64,000 bases of DNA. Source: Pseudomonas knackmussii B13 (GTDB lineage: Bacteria; Pseudomonadota; Gammaproteobacteria; Pseudomonadales; Pseudomonadaceae). The stretch covers positions 3,107,501 to 3,171,500 of the forward strand of contig NZ_HG322950.1 of NCBI RefSeq assembly GCF_000689415.1, given 5' to 3'. Below, piece by piece: positions 8,785 to 17,207 of this stretch; position 1 is the first letter of the stretch, and each line of letters begins with the position of its first letter. The notes under the pieces are model-generated. The model did not search any database, was not told the origin of the DNA, and saw only the letters and a list, made by a program, of their open reading frames with translations. A program made the position numbers and the translations under genes.

Positions 8785-8830
8785 CTCGACTCAGCTGCGT
8801 GCCCGCATCCCCCAGAGACTGCCTGCCAAC

Positions 8831-11800
8831 TCATTCGTATTCCTCGTTGATGGCATAGGGATCGGCGCTGTTCGCTTGGGTCGCGAAGATCCGCTCCGGC
8901 AGCTTGAAGCCGCGCAGCTGCAGCAGCGCCAGCGGGCCCTGGCCCAGTTCGGTGCGCAGGTGCCAGGTCAGCGGCAGGCCGTCGGCGGCTTTCAGCACTA
9001 CCTGGAAGCGCGTGTCGCTGTCGTCCAGCGGCGTGACCTTGGCCTGCTCCAGCAGGCGGATCAGCCCCCAGGTGCCGGCGTAGTCGCCATACAGCCGGGC
9101 GCCGGTGCGCACGCTGGTCCAGCTCAGCGAGGCGCCGGGGTGATCGATGCGGCTCGGCCAGCTGAACGATTGCCAGAACTCCATCTGGTTGAAGTACTCC
9201 AGGCGCTCGCCATCGACGATCAACGTGGTCTGCACCACGTCGCGCACCGGCTTGGCCTGCAGCTGGAAGGTCAGGCCCATGCCGCCGTCGGTATAGAGCA
9301 GGTCGGCCAGCGCGCTGAGCTGGTTGATCGCCTTGAGGAACACAGGATCGAAGTGCAGCCCCTGGCTGTTGCCGGCGTCCGCCACCCAGCGATTACCTTC
9401 CTTGCGCAGCACCCCGCCCAACTGGCCGGCGAGGAACTGCTCGATGCGCCCGCTGCCGCCGCGGATCATCTGCCCGAGCATGGGCAGCGAGGTGTCGCTG
9501 CCACTGGCGGCGAAGGGATAGCGACCGTCGAAGGCGCGATTCCAGTTGCTGATGATGGAGCGCTGCCACTGCCGATTGAGGCTCTGCGCCGAGGGCTGCA
9601 GCACGCCTTCCCAGGCCTGGGCCAGCGGCTGCACGAACAGGCTCTGGCCGAAGCCGCTCCACTCCTCGCCCAGGCTGGCGGCGAGCAGGCTGCCGTAGTC
9701 GCGGGTGTCGGTGAGGTCGATGCTCTTGCCCTGGAATACCGTTTGCGCCAAAGCCTGGGTCATCGCCTGCGGATCGGCGGCATTGATCACCTGCTGCAGC
9801 TTCAGGCGCACGCGGGTGACGCGAGTGAGGAAGGCCGACAGGCTGAGGCTGTCATCGTTGCTGCTGGCGCCCTCCTCCTTGCCGAGCAATGCCAGCAGCG
9901 GGCCGAAGGTGGCATCCAGCGGCCCGTGCAGGCCGAGGGCGCGTTGATCGATCACCGGCTGCTTGTCCTTGTCGAGCAGTTGCTGCGCCGACTTCATCAG
10001 CGAATCGGCCAACGCCTGGCCCTGGGCACCGGTGCGGCCCTGGTAGGCCAGGGTGTTCATCAGCGCGATCAGCGGCGATTGGCGCACATCGCTCATCAGG
10101 CTGAGCTGGTCGATGACTTCCGGCAGGTTGTCCGCCCGCCGCCAGCGCAGGCTGTTGAGGAAGGCCAGCCAGGAGTCGGCGAACTCCTGGAAGTAGCGCT
10201 CGGTCAGCTGCTTTTTCAGCGCGTCGGGTTGCAGGTCGTCGGCGACCTTGTTCTGCCGGTCACTGAGCACCCAGTCGATCTCCTCGCGGCGCGCCTCGGC
10301 GATCTCGTCGATGGCCGTACGCACATGGCCCTCCCAGGCCTGGCGCGTGAAGGCGCCGGGCACGCTGTTGGGCGTGTCGAACAGCGCCTGCGCATCGGTT
10401 TCGCCGACCATCTGCAGCAGGTTCAGGTCCGCATAGTTGGTGCCCGCGCCCTCCAGCATCTTCTCGTACAGGCTGGCCACGCCATTGCGCTGACCCAGCT
10501 GCCCGAGCAGCACCTGGCGCGCCTGCGCCACCACGCGGGCGTCGGCCTGGATGCGCCAGTCGGGATGGATTTGCAGGTGTTCGGCGTAGAAGGCCCACAG
10601 GCTTGGCGACAGGCCCTGCCAGAGGCCGGGTTTGATGCCGGGTCGGTCGGCTTCGAGGCTGTGCAACGCCTTGGTCAGGAAGGCGGCATCGACCTTTTCC
10701 GGACGCGCCAGCATCAGGTAGGCCTTGAGTTGGTCATGGCCTTCGACGGCACGCGCGGCGCGCTCGGGGCTGCCCGGGGGCAGCGCGGCCAGGTCGGTCA
10801 GTTGGCGTTCGAGATGGGCTTTGGCGCTATCGCGCAGCAAGCGATTGTTGGCCTCCGCGTAAAAAGGCCAGAGCGCGGCCTGCAGCTCGGCATTGTGGTT
10901 CAGGCCAAAGCGCAGGAACCAGGGCACGCCCTGTTGGGCCTGGTAATCCAGCCGGCCAAGCTCGCGGGTCAGCTCGTGCAAGGCGGTGATCTGGCTATCG
11001 AGGTCACCGGCCTGGCGCAGCACACCCAGCGCCGTCTGCGCATCGGCGATCTGGCTGCGGTTGTTGGCGAACGACAGCAACAGGCCCAGGGCCCACAGGG
11101 CCGCCAGACCGAGCACCAGGCAATACGTCAGGCGCGGCACGGACCAGCCCAGGCGGCGGCCGCGAGGTTCCCGATCATCCAACACAGCCTGCCAGGCCGC
11201 GTTCGGCCACCAGGCATTTTTCAGCAGCCCATCAGGAGACTTCTGCGGCAGACCAAACAGCAGGCCGCGCAGCGGCAAGCGGCGGAAGGAATCGCTCAGG
11301 AAGGGTTGCAGCGCCTCGCGCCATTTGGCGATGCCCTCGCCTTCCAACTGGAAGCCCAGGCGCACGAGGAAATCGTGTGACTCCTCCTCGACCAGTTGTC
11401 CCATGCCTCGCTGGCGCAAGGGATCGAGCAGTTCGCGCAGCTTCGCTTCGACGTCCGCCACCGTCGCTCGCGAAGGGAGTAAGCAACCGACTGGCTGCGC
11501 CTTGCGCCCGGTCTGCTCCCAGCCGCTGGCACAGACCTGCCAGAGGTACAGCGGCGCTTGCCAGCGCAGCGAGCTGGCCAACTCGCGCAGTCGGATCACG
11601 CCCGTGCCCAGCGTGGCCACATCGTCACGTTGTGTCTCATTCAGCGCCCAGACGATGCCGTCCAGCGGCCGCCAGCGGCGCAGGCCCTTGACCAAGACCA
11701 GCGTCGAAGCTTCCATTTCCCCACCCAAACTGCCGCCCCAGAGCAGCACGGTGCCCTGGCCTTCGAGCCACTTGTCTTGGCTCAGGCCGGGGGCGATGGC

Positions 11801-12199
11801 GTCGAGCTCGGCCGGCTCGCCGACGACCAGCAGGAGGCGAACCTTGAGCGGCCAGAAAAGCCCGTAATCGCTACGCAGGCGCTCCGCCAGTTTTTGTTTC
11901 GGCGCTAGCGCGAGCACCTCGGCGGAGCTTGGAACCTTCACTGGCCGCCTGCCACGTATCAGTTGGCGGATGCCCTTCTGCACGCAAAACCAGACCAACG
12001 CAGCCACAGCAAATAGCACCGCCCAGCACAGCAGCCCCCTGAATAGAAGGGTTTTCAGCGCAGCACGGTCAAGCGAGGGCGATCCCTCCCACAACCACCA
12101 GGCGACGCTGCCGGCCAGCACCAGAACGGCCACCAGCAGCGCCATGAGCAGGAAGGTACCGAGAAGGGACGGATTGCGGGGTTCAGGAACTTGCGTCAT
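8831..12199 (-). CDS. TssM/IcmF-like type VI secretion membrane protein (orphan)
   Basis: A 1122-residue protein, the length of TssM. Two N-terminal transmembrane helices (about 13-35 and 50-72) are followed by a cytoplasmic region, a third helix (about 357-377), and a long periplasmic part ending in the TssM-type beta-rich tail (FQLQAKPVRDVVQTTLIVDG, YAGTWGLIRLLEQ, WHLRTELGQGPLALLQLRGF). The place of the Walker A loop reads VVGEPAELDA and lacks GK[ST], so nucleotide binding is doubtful. ATG 12199 was chosen because it overlaps the upstream gene and precedes TM1; the open frame runs far upstream as a shadow. No other structural T6SS genes (TssB, TssC, TssK, TssL, ClpV) lie in the window, so this is an accessory copy in an effector island. 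Confidence 0.8.
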   Translation of the reverse strand: MTQVPEPRNPSLLGTFLLMALLVAVLVLAGSVAWWLWEGSPSLDRAALKTLLFRGLLCWAVLFAVAALVWFCVQKGIRQLIRGRRPVKVPSSAEVLALAPKQKLAERLRSDYGLFWPLKVRLLLVVGEPAELDAIAPGLSQDKWLEGQGTVLLWGGSLGGEMEASTLVLVKGLRRWRPLDGIVWALNETQRDDVATLGTGVIRLRELASSLRWQAPLYLWQVCASGWEQTGRKAQPVGCLLPSRATVADVEAKLRELLDPLRQRGMGQLVEEESHDFLVRLGFQLEGEGIAKWREALQPFLSDSFRRLPLRGLLFGLPQKSPDGLLKNAWWPNAAWQAVLDDREPRGRRLGWSVPRLTYCLVLGLAALWALGLLLSFANNRSQIADAQTALGVLRQAGDLDSQITALHELTRELGRLDYQAQQGVPWFLRFGLNHNAELQAALWPFYAEANNRLLRDSAKAHLERQLTDLAALPPGSPERAARAVEGHDQLKAYLMLARPEKVDAAFLTKALHSLEADRPGIKPGLWQGLSPSLWAFYAEHLQIHPDWRIQADARVVAQARQVLLGQLGQRNGVASLYEKMLEGAGTNYADLNLLQMVGETDAQALFDTPNSVPGAFTRQAWEGHVRTAIDEIAEARREEIDWVLSDRQNKVADDLQPDALKKQLTERYFQEFADSWLAFLNSLRWRRADNLPEVIDQLSLMSDVRQSPLIALMNTLAYQGRTGAQGQALADSLMKSAQQLLDKDKQPVIDQRALGLHGPLDATFGPLLALLGKEEGASSNDDSLSLSAFLTRVTRVRLKLQQVINAADPQAMTQALAQTVFQGKSIDLTDTRDYGSLLAASLGEEWSGFGQSLFVQPLAQAWEGVLQPSAQSLNRQWQRSIISNWNRAFDGRYPFAASGSDTSLPMLGQMIRGGSGRIEQFLAGQLGGVLRKEGNRWVADAGNSQGLHFDPVFLKAINQLSALADLLYTDGGMGLTFQLQAKPVRDVVQTTLIVDGERLEYFNQMEFWQSFSWPSRIDHPGASLSWTSVRTGARLYGDYAGTWGLIRLLEQAKVTPLDDSDTRFQVVLKAADGLPLTWHLRTELGQGPLALLQLRGFKLPERIFATQANSADPYAINEEYE

Positions 12200-13313
12200 C
12201 GGGTTGCACCACTCCAAGTGCCAGGGTGTGATCGGGGTCGCTGGCCAGCCAGGCGCAGGGGCTTGCGTGCTGCTCGGCATGGCAGGCGGCCAGGGTCTGC
12301 ACGACCATTGCCTGCAGGCCTTCGAGTTCGCCCCAGTAGGCGTCCTGCTGGTGCTGGTTGAGTGGCCAGCCCAACTCGCCCAACTGGGTGACCTCGGGTT
12401 GCGAAAAGGCCACGCAGGCTTCGGCCTGCTTTTCCAGTTCGGCTTGCCGCACGGCACGGAGGGCAACCTCGGCGAGGTCGTCCTGCTCTGCCGCGAAGCG
12501 CTCGCCACAGGTGAAACGCGCACCGCCCTGCGTGCCCAGCAGCCAGAGCACGGCGGCTTCCCCGGCGGGCAGGCGCGCGTCACGGCTCGAGGCGCTGGAC
12601 TGGCAACCGGCGCAAAGAATCCGTGCCTCGGCCGGCGCGCCGTGCAGGCGCTCGATGATCGCGTCCAGGCTGGCCATGCCCTGCCAAGGCTCGGGATGCT
12701 CCGGCAACTGCACATCCGGGCACTCCTGTGCCATTTGCTGGACGAAGGCGCTCCAGCCTGCCGGCGAGCCCTGCCAATAGCACTGCAATGCTGGAAGCGC
12801 GGCGGGTTTGCGCTGTTGCTGCCAGGTTGTCGCCAACTGCCGGGCCAGTTGCCGCTCGCGCTCGACGAGATCGGCGCCGAAGACCTGCAGCAGGCGGATC
12901 GCCTGACCGCCGCTTTCCTCCTGCACCGACGGTGGCGAACCCTTGCCCGCCAGCACGCGCCGCCAATGCAGATCCGTCGTGCCGGCCGCACCGATCAGCA
13001 CGCTTTCGACCAGGGCAACCTGCCGGCGATGCTGCGCCCACCAAGCCTGCGAGACTTGCTGTGTTTCCTCGCGATAGCACTGCGCCGTATGCCGGTTCAG
13101 GCGGAAGGACAAGGTGCACACCAGCAGCGCCAGGAACCACGCCAGCAATACGCCGGCAGCCAACAAGGCGGTCACACGCGGTTCGAAAAACGGACGCAGC
13201 AGCACGCCACCACCGCCGACCAGCGCCAGCAACGTCGACCCCGTGGCCAGCCAGCGCGAGTAGCTGGGTGGGTTGGCCATGGGAAAAGCGGCGAAGTGCG
13301 GTTCGGGCTTCAC
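12183..13313 (-). CDS. Two-TM membrane protein of the T6SS effector island, function unknown
   Basis: A 376-residue protein not matched to a named family. Two hydrophobic helices lie near the N-terminus (about 22-38 and 47-70); the rest is soluble, rich in Q, A, E and W, with scattered Cys (ILCAGCQSSASS). GTG 13313 was taken as start because it forms a GTGA overlap with the PAAR stop and has a weak GGTGGA upstream; ATG 13280 is the alternative. Its 3' end overlaps the TssM-like start by 17 bases. The tight packing between a PAAR gene and a TssM-like gene suggests a membrane partner of the TssM-like protein. Confidence 0.65.
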   Translation of the reverse strand: MKPEPHFAAFPMANPPSYSRWLATGSTLLALVGGGGVLLRPFFEPRVTALLAAGVLLAWFLALLVCTLSFRLNRHTAQCYREETQQVSQAWWAQHRRQVALVESVLIGAAGTTDLHWRRVLAGKGSPPSVQEESGGQAIRLLQVFGADLVERERQLARQLATTWQQQRKPAALPALQCYWQGSPAGWSAFVQQMAQECPDVQLPEHPEPWQGMASLDAIIERLHGAPAEARILCAGCQSSASSRDARLPAGEAAVLWLLGTQGGARFTCGERFAAEQDDLAEVALRAVRQAELEKQAEACVAFSQPEVTQLGELGWPLNQHQQDAYWGELEGLQAMVVQTLAACHAEQHASPCAWLASDPDHTLALGVVQPDDASS

Positions 13314-13567
13314 GGTTCCACCAGGAAGTCGGGCACCGAGCTGACCAGGGAGCAGCCACAGGCACAGCGGTGGCCATCCAGGGCCACCGGCAGACCGTCG
13401 ACCTGGGCAAGGCTGCTGCCCTCGGCAATGCGGTTCAGGCCATGTAGGTTGCACAACACCGCATCGCCCTGGCAGGCGATGGGCTTGCCCAGGCAGTCGT
13501 AGCGGCCTTCCAGCACCTGGCCGCCATATTCGCGCAAGGCATCGCCCTGGCGGATCACGGGTTTCAT
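13310..13567 (-). CDS. PAAR-domain spike-tip protein
   Basis: An 85-residue stand-alone PAAR protein. It starts MKPVIRQGDALREYGGQVL, carries IACQGDAVLCNLHG in the middle, and ends with the Cys/His metal-binding cluster DGHRCACGCSLVSS. PAAR proteins cap the VgrG trimer and sharpen the T6SS spike. It sits 28 bases after the DUF3304 gene and overlaps the next gene by 4 bases. A good Shine-Dalgarno (ggaggc) precedes it. Confidence 0.9.
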   Translation of the reverse strand: MKPVIRQGDALREYGGQVLEGRYDCLGKPIACQGDAVLCNLHGLNRIAEGSSLAQVDGLPVALDGHRCACGCSLVSSVPDFLVEP

Positions 13568-13595
13568 GCAAACGCCTCCTGTAGGTCGATACGCG

Positions 13596-14120
13596 TCACT
13601 TCACCGGGCACGTCTTGGGCACCGGCAACCGCAGCGGGGTCTTGATCGGATATTCGGGCGCGCCGTAGGGGTAGCAGGAGGTGGTGACCTGCAGCTGGTC
13701 GCAGGGCAGGAAGTGCACGGTGATGCCGCAGACCTTCTGGCCGGTGTAGTCCGGGACCGGGACTAGCTGGGTGTGTTGGCGTTTTTGCGCCTCATTCTTT
13801 GCCACCCAAGCCTTGTACTTGGCTCTATCAGCAAAGCCCGGGAATCCTTTCGAACCAGCCACTCCGGTTTCCCAATCCACCCGTACCGTCAGCCCAGGCC
13901 GCCATTGCGCAGGAGGTGCGTAGCCCCAGCCCCCGCCGCCACCCTGGAAGGCACCAATGATATCGACGGCCGAATGGCCATCGACGCTGAAGTGGTTGAT
14001 CGCCCACTGAGTGTGGTTGACCCCGTAGATGGTCCCGGCCTGGGCCGTAGCGGCGAACAGAACGGCGGCGAGGCAGCCAACCAGGGAGCGCAGCGTGCGA
14101 CAACGAACGATTGGAAACAT
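13596..14120 (-). CDS. Exported DUF3304 protein, candidate Tle1 immunity protein (copy 1b)
   Basis: A 174-residue protein with a Sec signal peptide ending ATAQA before GTIYG. The body matches DUF3304: GVNHTQWAINHFSVDG, a GGGGGWGY run, WRPGLTVRVDWETG, and a C-terminal VHFLPCDQLQ...YPYGAPEYP with four Cys. A strong SD (aaggagg) precedes ATG 14120; the open frame upstream overlaps tle1 in another frame. It follows tle1 after 37 bases. Periplasmic location next to a phospholipase effector fits an immunity role, as Tli1 proteins sit beside Tle1; that role is inferred. Residues 84-119 differ from the other three copies. Confidence 0.85.
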   Translation of the reverse strand: MFPIVRCRTLRSLVGCLAAVLFAATAQAGTIYGVNHTQWAINHFSVDGHSAVDIIGAFQGGGGGWGYAPPAQWRPGLTVRVDWETGVAGSKGFPGFADRAKYKAWVAKNEAQKRQHTQLVPVPDYTGQKVCGITVHFLPCDQLQVTTSCYPYGAPEYPIKTPLRLPVPKTCPVK

Positions 14121-14157
14121 GCGGCGCCCTCCTTGGGCGGGATGACAAGGGCGTTGA

Positions 14158-16701
14158 TCAGGCCGGCACATCGGGCACCTCGCGGGTCTTGGCCTCATGG
14201 GCGGCCCACAGCTCGGCGATTTCCCGCTGCGCCTGGGCGATGCGTTGTTGGCGGATGGCCGGGCGTTGCTCGCGCACCAAGGTGCCGATGGCCTCGGTCG
14301 GCGCGCGCAGGTGCGCGGCATCATCGCGCATGGGCAACGCCAACCCCGTGGTCTGGTCCAGCACCGAGACCAGCCTGGTCAGGTCCCTCGCCCCGTATTG
14401 GCTCGCCGCGCCGGCCAGGGCCAGGCGCTCGGCCGGGCTGCCGCGGCGGATGACATAGACCACCGAGGCGCTGAGCGTCGCCGCGCCCACCACGCCGCCG
14501 GCCACGCTGAGCAGCGACAGCGGCTTGTTGCAGGCCTCGCCGAAATACACCATGCGTTCGCGGAAGTAGCTGGTCCACGGCTCGCGCGAGCCCTTCAGGG
14601 CGTAGTGCAGGAACCAGGCGCGCGAGTCGTGCACCTGGTCATCGAACAGCGCGCGCAGCAGGCCGCTTTGCAAGTGGGCGTTGCGGCTTTCATCCACCTG
14701 GCCGCGCTCGGTTTCGTTGTCATGGCAGCTATACCCCGGCCGGGGCGGGAACAGTTCCTTGACCAGGCGCTGGCCGGCTTTCTTCATGCGCTCGTACTCG
14801 ACTTGTTCATCGTCGCTGTTGAGCAGGTAGATGGCGGTGGTCGGGATGCTGTCCAGCGCCCATTCGAAGGTGCCGGTGGGCGTGCGGCGGGTGCCGCGAT
14901 AGTCCTCGCCGAACTCCTGGGCGGCCTGGCGCAGCTGGGTCTTGGCCATGTCCGGGTCGAAGTCCTTGGGCCCCGGTTCCAGCGGTTTGCTCGGGCGCCG
15001 CGGGTCGCCCTCCTGCTCCAGTTGGGCGAGCCGACGCTTCTCGACCTCGCGCTGCTCGTCGTTGCGCCGGGTTTCGGCCAGCTTGCGGACCTGCTCGTCG
15101 CTCTGGCTGTCGGTGGCCTCCTGGTAGAAGGGGCAGCCCTCCAGGCTCAGGAAGGCATAGCGGTCGATGCGCCAGGCGGTGATCCAGCCCATCTGCTCCT
15201 GCAGGGCCTTTTCCAGGCTGGTGGCGGCGCGGACCGGTTCGTAGTGGTTGGCCAGCGAATCGCGCAGGGGTTGCGGGTCGGCGTGCAGGCCCAGGGTGAC
15301 TTGGCGCCAGGCGTTGAAGCGGCCGCCAAGAGTCGAAGAAGCATCAAACTCACGCATCACTCCGACTTCCATTGCCAGCCACAGGTAGTTGCTCAACTCC
15401 TGCGGCAAGATGTTCTTAGGCACTTTCAATGGAGCACCGTAAGCAAAGGCATCGGCATAGAGATCGTTCAGCGGAATCTGCGATAGCAGCAAGCTGTCGC
15501 CATCCGTCTTGTCCTCGCTGTAGGCCTTGCCCTGGTCTCCCGGCGGATAACCACCCCCCAAGTCGGAATGCACCCCCGGATACAGCACCTCCACCCCACA
15601 GGATGGGTAGTGCCCATTGGTACGGCGGATGGAGTCCAGCGGGAAGCACAGGCGCTGCTCGTGGCTCGCTACCAGGTGCAGGCAGCGTTTGATCCAGCCG
15701 CCATAACCTGCCTCATCCGGCAACTCCATGGTGCCGTCAGCCCAGCTCATATGGCCCTCGGCGACCGGGGCGATATGAGCAACACCCACCGAGGCCACCG
15801 TATCCAGGAGGCCAAGGTATTCAACGCTCAACGGCAGCTTCTGCGTACCGAGTATCAGGCAGTGCTCGGCGGGCTGCTCCGAGTCCGGCCGATGGAGGAA
15901 CTGCGCCAACCAGTTGACGAAGGCCCGCGCGGCCGCCGCGCCACGGGAGAAGCCGTAGACGTAGAGCTTGATGCCGAGCAGCTTCGAGGTACCTGGCGTC
16001 GGTTGGGCCAAGGCAATACGCAGACGTGGCGCCAGGTCCGGCGCGTTCAGCAGTCGCTCGAACACACGCCGACGCAAGCTGGTGCCGCCCATGTCCAGGG
16101 CTGCCATCGGTGTGGTCATGGCTGCCACCGATTCCTTCAAGGTCGGCACATCCAGGCTGGGCAGATTGGCCATGCGCCGCAGGGCATCGACGATCATCAG
16201 CAGGCCCCAGTTGATGCGCTCCTCGCCATACAACGCCGTGGCCAGGCCAAGGCCGCTGAAGTCAAGGTCGCCGATCTCCGGGAAGGGCGTGCCGACACCG
16301 GGCATGTAGTACTTGAAGAACTGGTTGCTGCCTTCGTCCAAGCTATCGGTCAGCCCCTGCGCCTGGCTGCCGGCACTGGCCGTACCACCGGCATAGCCGG
16401 CGCCGATGGTGGCGCGGAACAGCCGGGAGATATTGGTTGGGTGCTGTGGGGCCGCCACGAAGAGATCGTTGTTCAGGTTATTGCCGGTGCCATCGAAGAA
16501 CAGGCTGATATGCACGGTTTTGCAGCAGGGACGAGTAACCCGACGCTGGGCGGCCTGGCATAGGGCATCGTGGTAGCCGACTTCCCAGCTCTCTTGGTGT
16601 TTGCGGTTTTCCCATACCTGCAAAGAATGACTGGGCAAGCGCCCCTGCTCAGGAAACTGCGGCGGATACCAGAGCAGGTCGGCGAATTTCATTTCGGACA
16701 T
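14158..16701 (-). CDS. tle1: Tle1-family T6SS phospholipase effector (DUF2235), copy 1
   Basis: An 847-residue effector. The N-terminal half is the DUF2235 alpha/beta hydrolase: HISLFFDGTGNN at about 64-75, the nucleophile motif GFSRG with Ser252, LLDTVASVG with Asp300, and YPGVHSDLGGGY with His378, a plausible Ser-Asp-His triad. A charged linker (about 535-585) and a hydrophobic segment (about 728-751) follow. Known Tle1 proteins are phospholipases delivered into the periplasm of rival cells. The ATG overlaps the end of DUF3304 copy 1a by 13 bases, and a DUF4123 adaptor and VgrG gene lie upstream. It is nearly identical to the copy at 57490 except for residues about 17-38 and 417-462. Confidence 0.92.
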   Translation of the reverse strand: MSEMKFADLLWYPPQFPEQGRLPSHSLQVWENRKHQESWEVGYHDALCQAAQRRVTRPCCKTVHISLFFDGTGNNLNNDLFVAAPQHPTNISRLFRATIGAGYAGGTASAGSQAQGLTDSLDEGSNQFFKYYMPGVGTPFPEIGDLDFSGLGLATALYGEERINWGLLMIVDALRRMANLPSLDVPTLKESVAAMTTPMAALDMGGTSLRRRVFERLLNAPDLAPRLRIALAQPTPGTSKLLGIKLYVYGFSRGAAAARAFVNWLAQFLHRPDSEQPAEHCLILGTQKLPLSVEYLGLLDTVASVGVAHIAPVAEGHMSWADGTMELPDEAGYGGWIKRCLHLVASHEQRLCFPLDSIRRTNGHYPSCGVEVLYPGVHSDLGGGYPPGDQGKAYSEDKTDGDSLLLSQIPLNDLYADAFAYGAPLKVPKNILPQELSNYLWLAMEVGVMREFDASSTLGGRFNAWRQVTLGLHADPQPLRDSLANHYEPVRAATSLEKALQEQMGWITAWRIDRYAFLSLEGCPFYQEATDSQSDEQVRKLAETRRNDEQREVEKRRLAQLEQEGDPRRPSKPLEPGPKDFDPDMAKTQLRQAAQEFGEDYRGTRRTPTGTFEWALDSIPTTAIYLLNSDDEQVEYERMKKAGQRLVKELFPPRPGYSCHDNETERGQVDESRNAHLQSGLLRALFDDQVHDSRAWFLHYALKGSREPWTSYFRERMVYFGEACNKPLSLLSVAGGVVGAATLSASVVYVIRRGSPAERLALAGAASQYGARDLTRLVSVLDQTTGLALPMRDDAAHLRAPTEAIGTLVREQRPAIRQQRIAQAQREIAELWAAHEAKTREVPDVPA

Positions 16702-17207
16702 GAGGTCGGCTCCGGCAGGTGCAGCGGGGTCTTGATCGGGTATTCGGGGGCACCGTAGGGGTAGCAGGAGGTAGTGACCTGCAGCTGGTCACAAGGAAGG
16801 AAATGCACGGTGATGCCGCAGACCTTTTGGCTGCCGTAATCCGGCACGGGAACTACTGTGCTGTGCTGACGCGTTTGCGCGTCGATTTTTGCTAACCAGG
16901 CTTTGTATTTGGTTCTATCCGCAAATCCAGGGAAGTCATCGGAGTAGGCCACTCCGGTCTCCCAATCCACCCGCACCGTCATCCCCGGTCGCCATTGCGC
17001 CGGCGGCGAATAGCCCCAGCCACCCCCGCCTCCCTGATAGGGACCGATGATGTCGACGGCCGAACGCCCATCGACACTGAAGTGGTTGATCGCCCAGTGG
17101 GTATGGTTGAGCCCGTAGATGGTCCCAGCCTGAGCGGCAACGGCGAGCAGGCCGGCTACGAGGGCAAAGAGAATGAGCAGAAAGCGACGAAGCGAGATGT
17201 CAGGCAT
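16689..17207 (-). CDS. Exported DUF3304 protein (copy 1a), upstream of tle1
   Basis: A 172-residue DUF3304 protein with signal peptide MPDISLRRFLLILFALVAGL...AQA before GTIYG. It shares GLNHTHWAINHFSVDG, GGGGGWGYSPPAQWRPGMTV and the C-terminal PYGAPEYPIKTPLHLPEP with the other three copies. The start ATG 17207 has an aaggaa SD, and the upstream frame is a shadow. It overlaps both the adaptor gene (8 bases) and tle1 (13 bases). It probably protects the producer, or a second immunity specificity is being kept; its central stretch (GVAYSDDFPGFADRTKYKAW) differs from copy 1b. Confidence 0.83.
   Translation of the reverse strand: MPDISLRRFLLILFALVAGLLAVAAQAGTIYGLNHTHWAINHFSVDGRSAVDIIGPYQGGGGGWGYSPPAQWRPGMTVRVDWETGVAYSDDFPGFADRTKYKAWLAKIDAQTRQHSTVVPVPDYGSQKVCGITVHFLPCDQLQVTTSCYPYGAPEYPIKTPLHLPEPTSCPK

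Larger units (their letters stand above)
13596..17207 (-). repeat. Duplicated DUF3304-tle1-DUF3304 cassette, copy 1
   Basis: About 3.6 kb matching 56891-60594 in the opposite orientation. Compared segments (for example the last 400 bases of tle1 and the spacer to the DUF3304 gene) differ by only a few bases. Confidence 0.88.

Noticed and set aside
8714..11380. An 888-codon open frame on the plus strand opposite the TssM-like gene
   Set aside because: It is a high-GC antisense shadow: Q/A/G/R/H-rich, without domains, and the minus-strand frame gives a recognisable TssM.
14111..14120. DUF3304 copies 1b and 2b as lipoproteins, because of an LVGC lipobox-like motif in the signal region
   Set aside because: The Cys lies before most of the hydrophobic core, and a normal AQA signal peptidase I site follows, so a soluble periplasmic protein is more likely.
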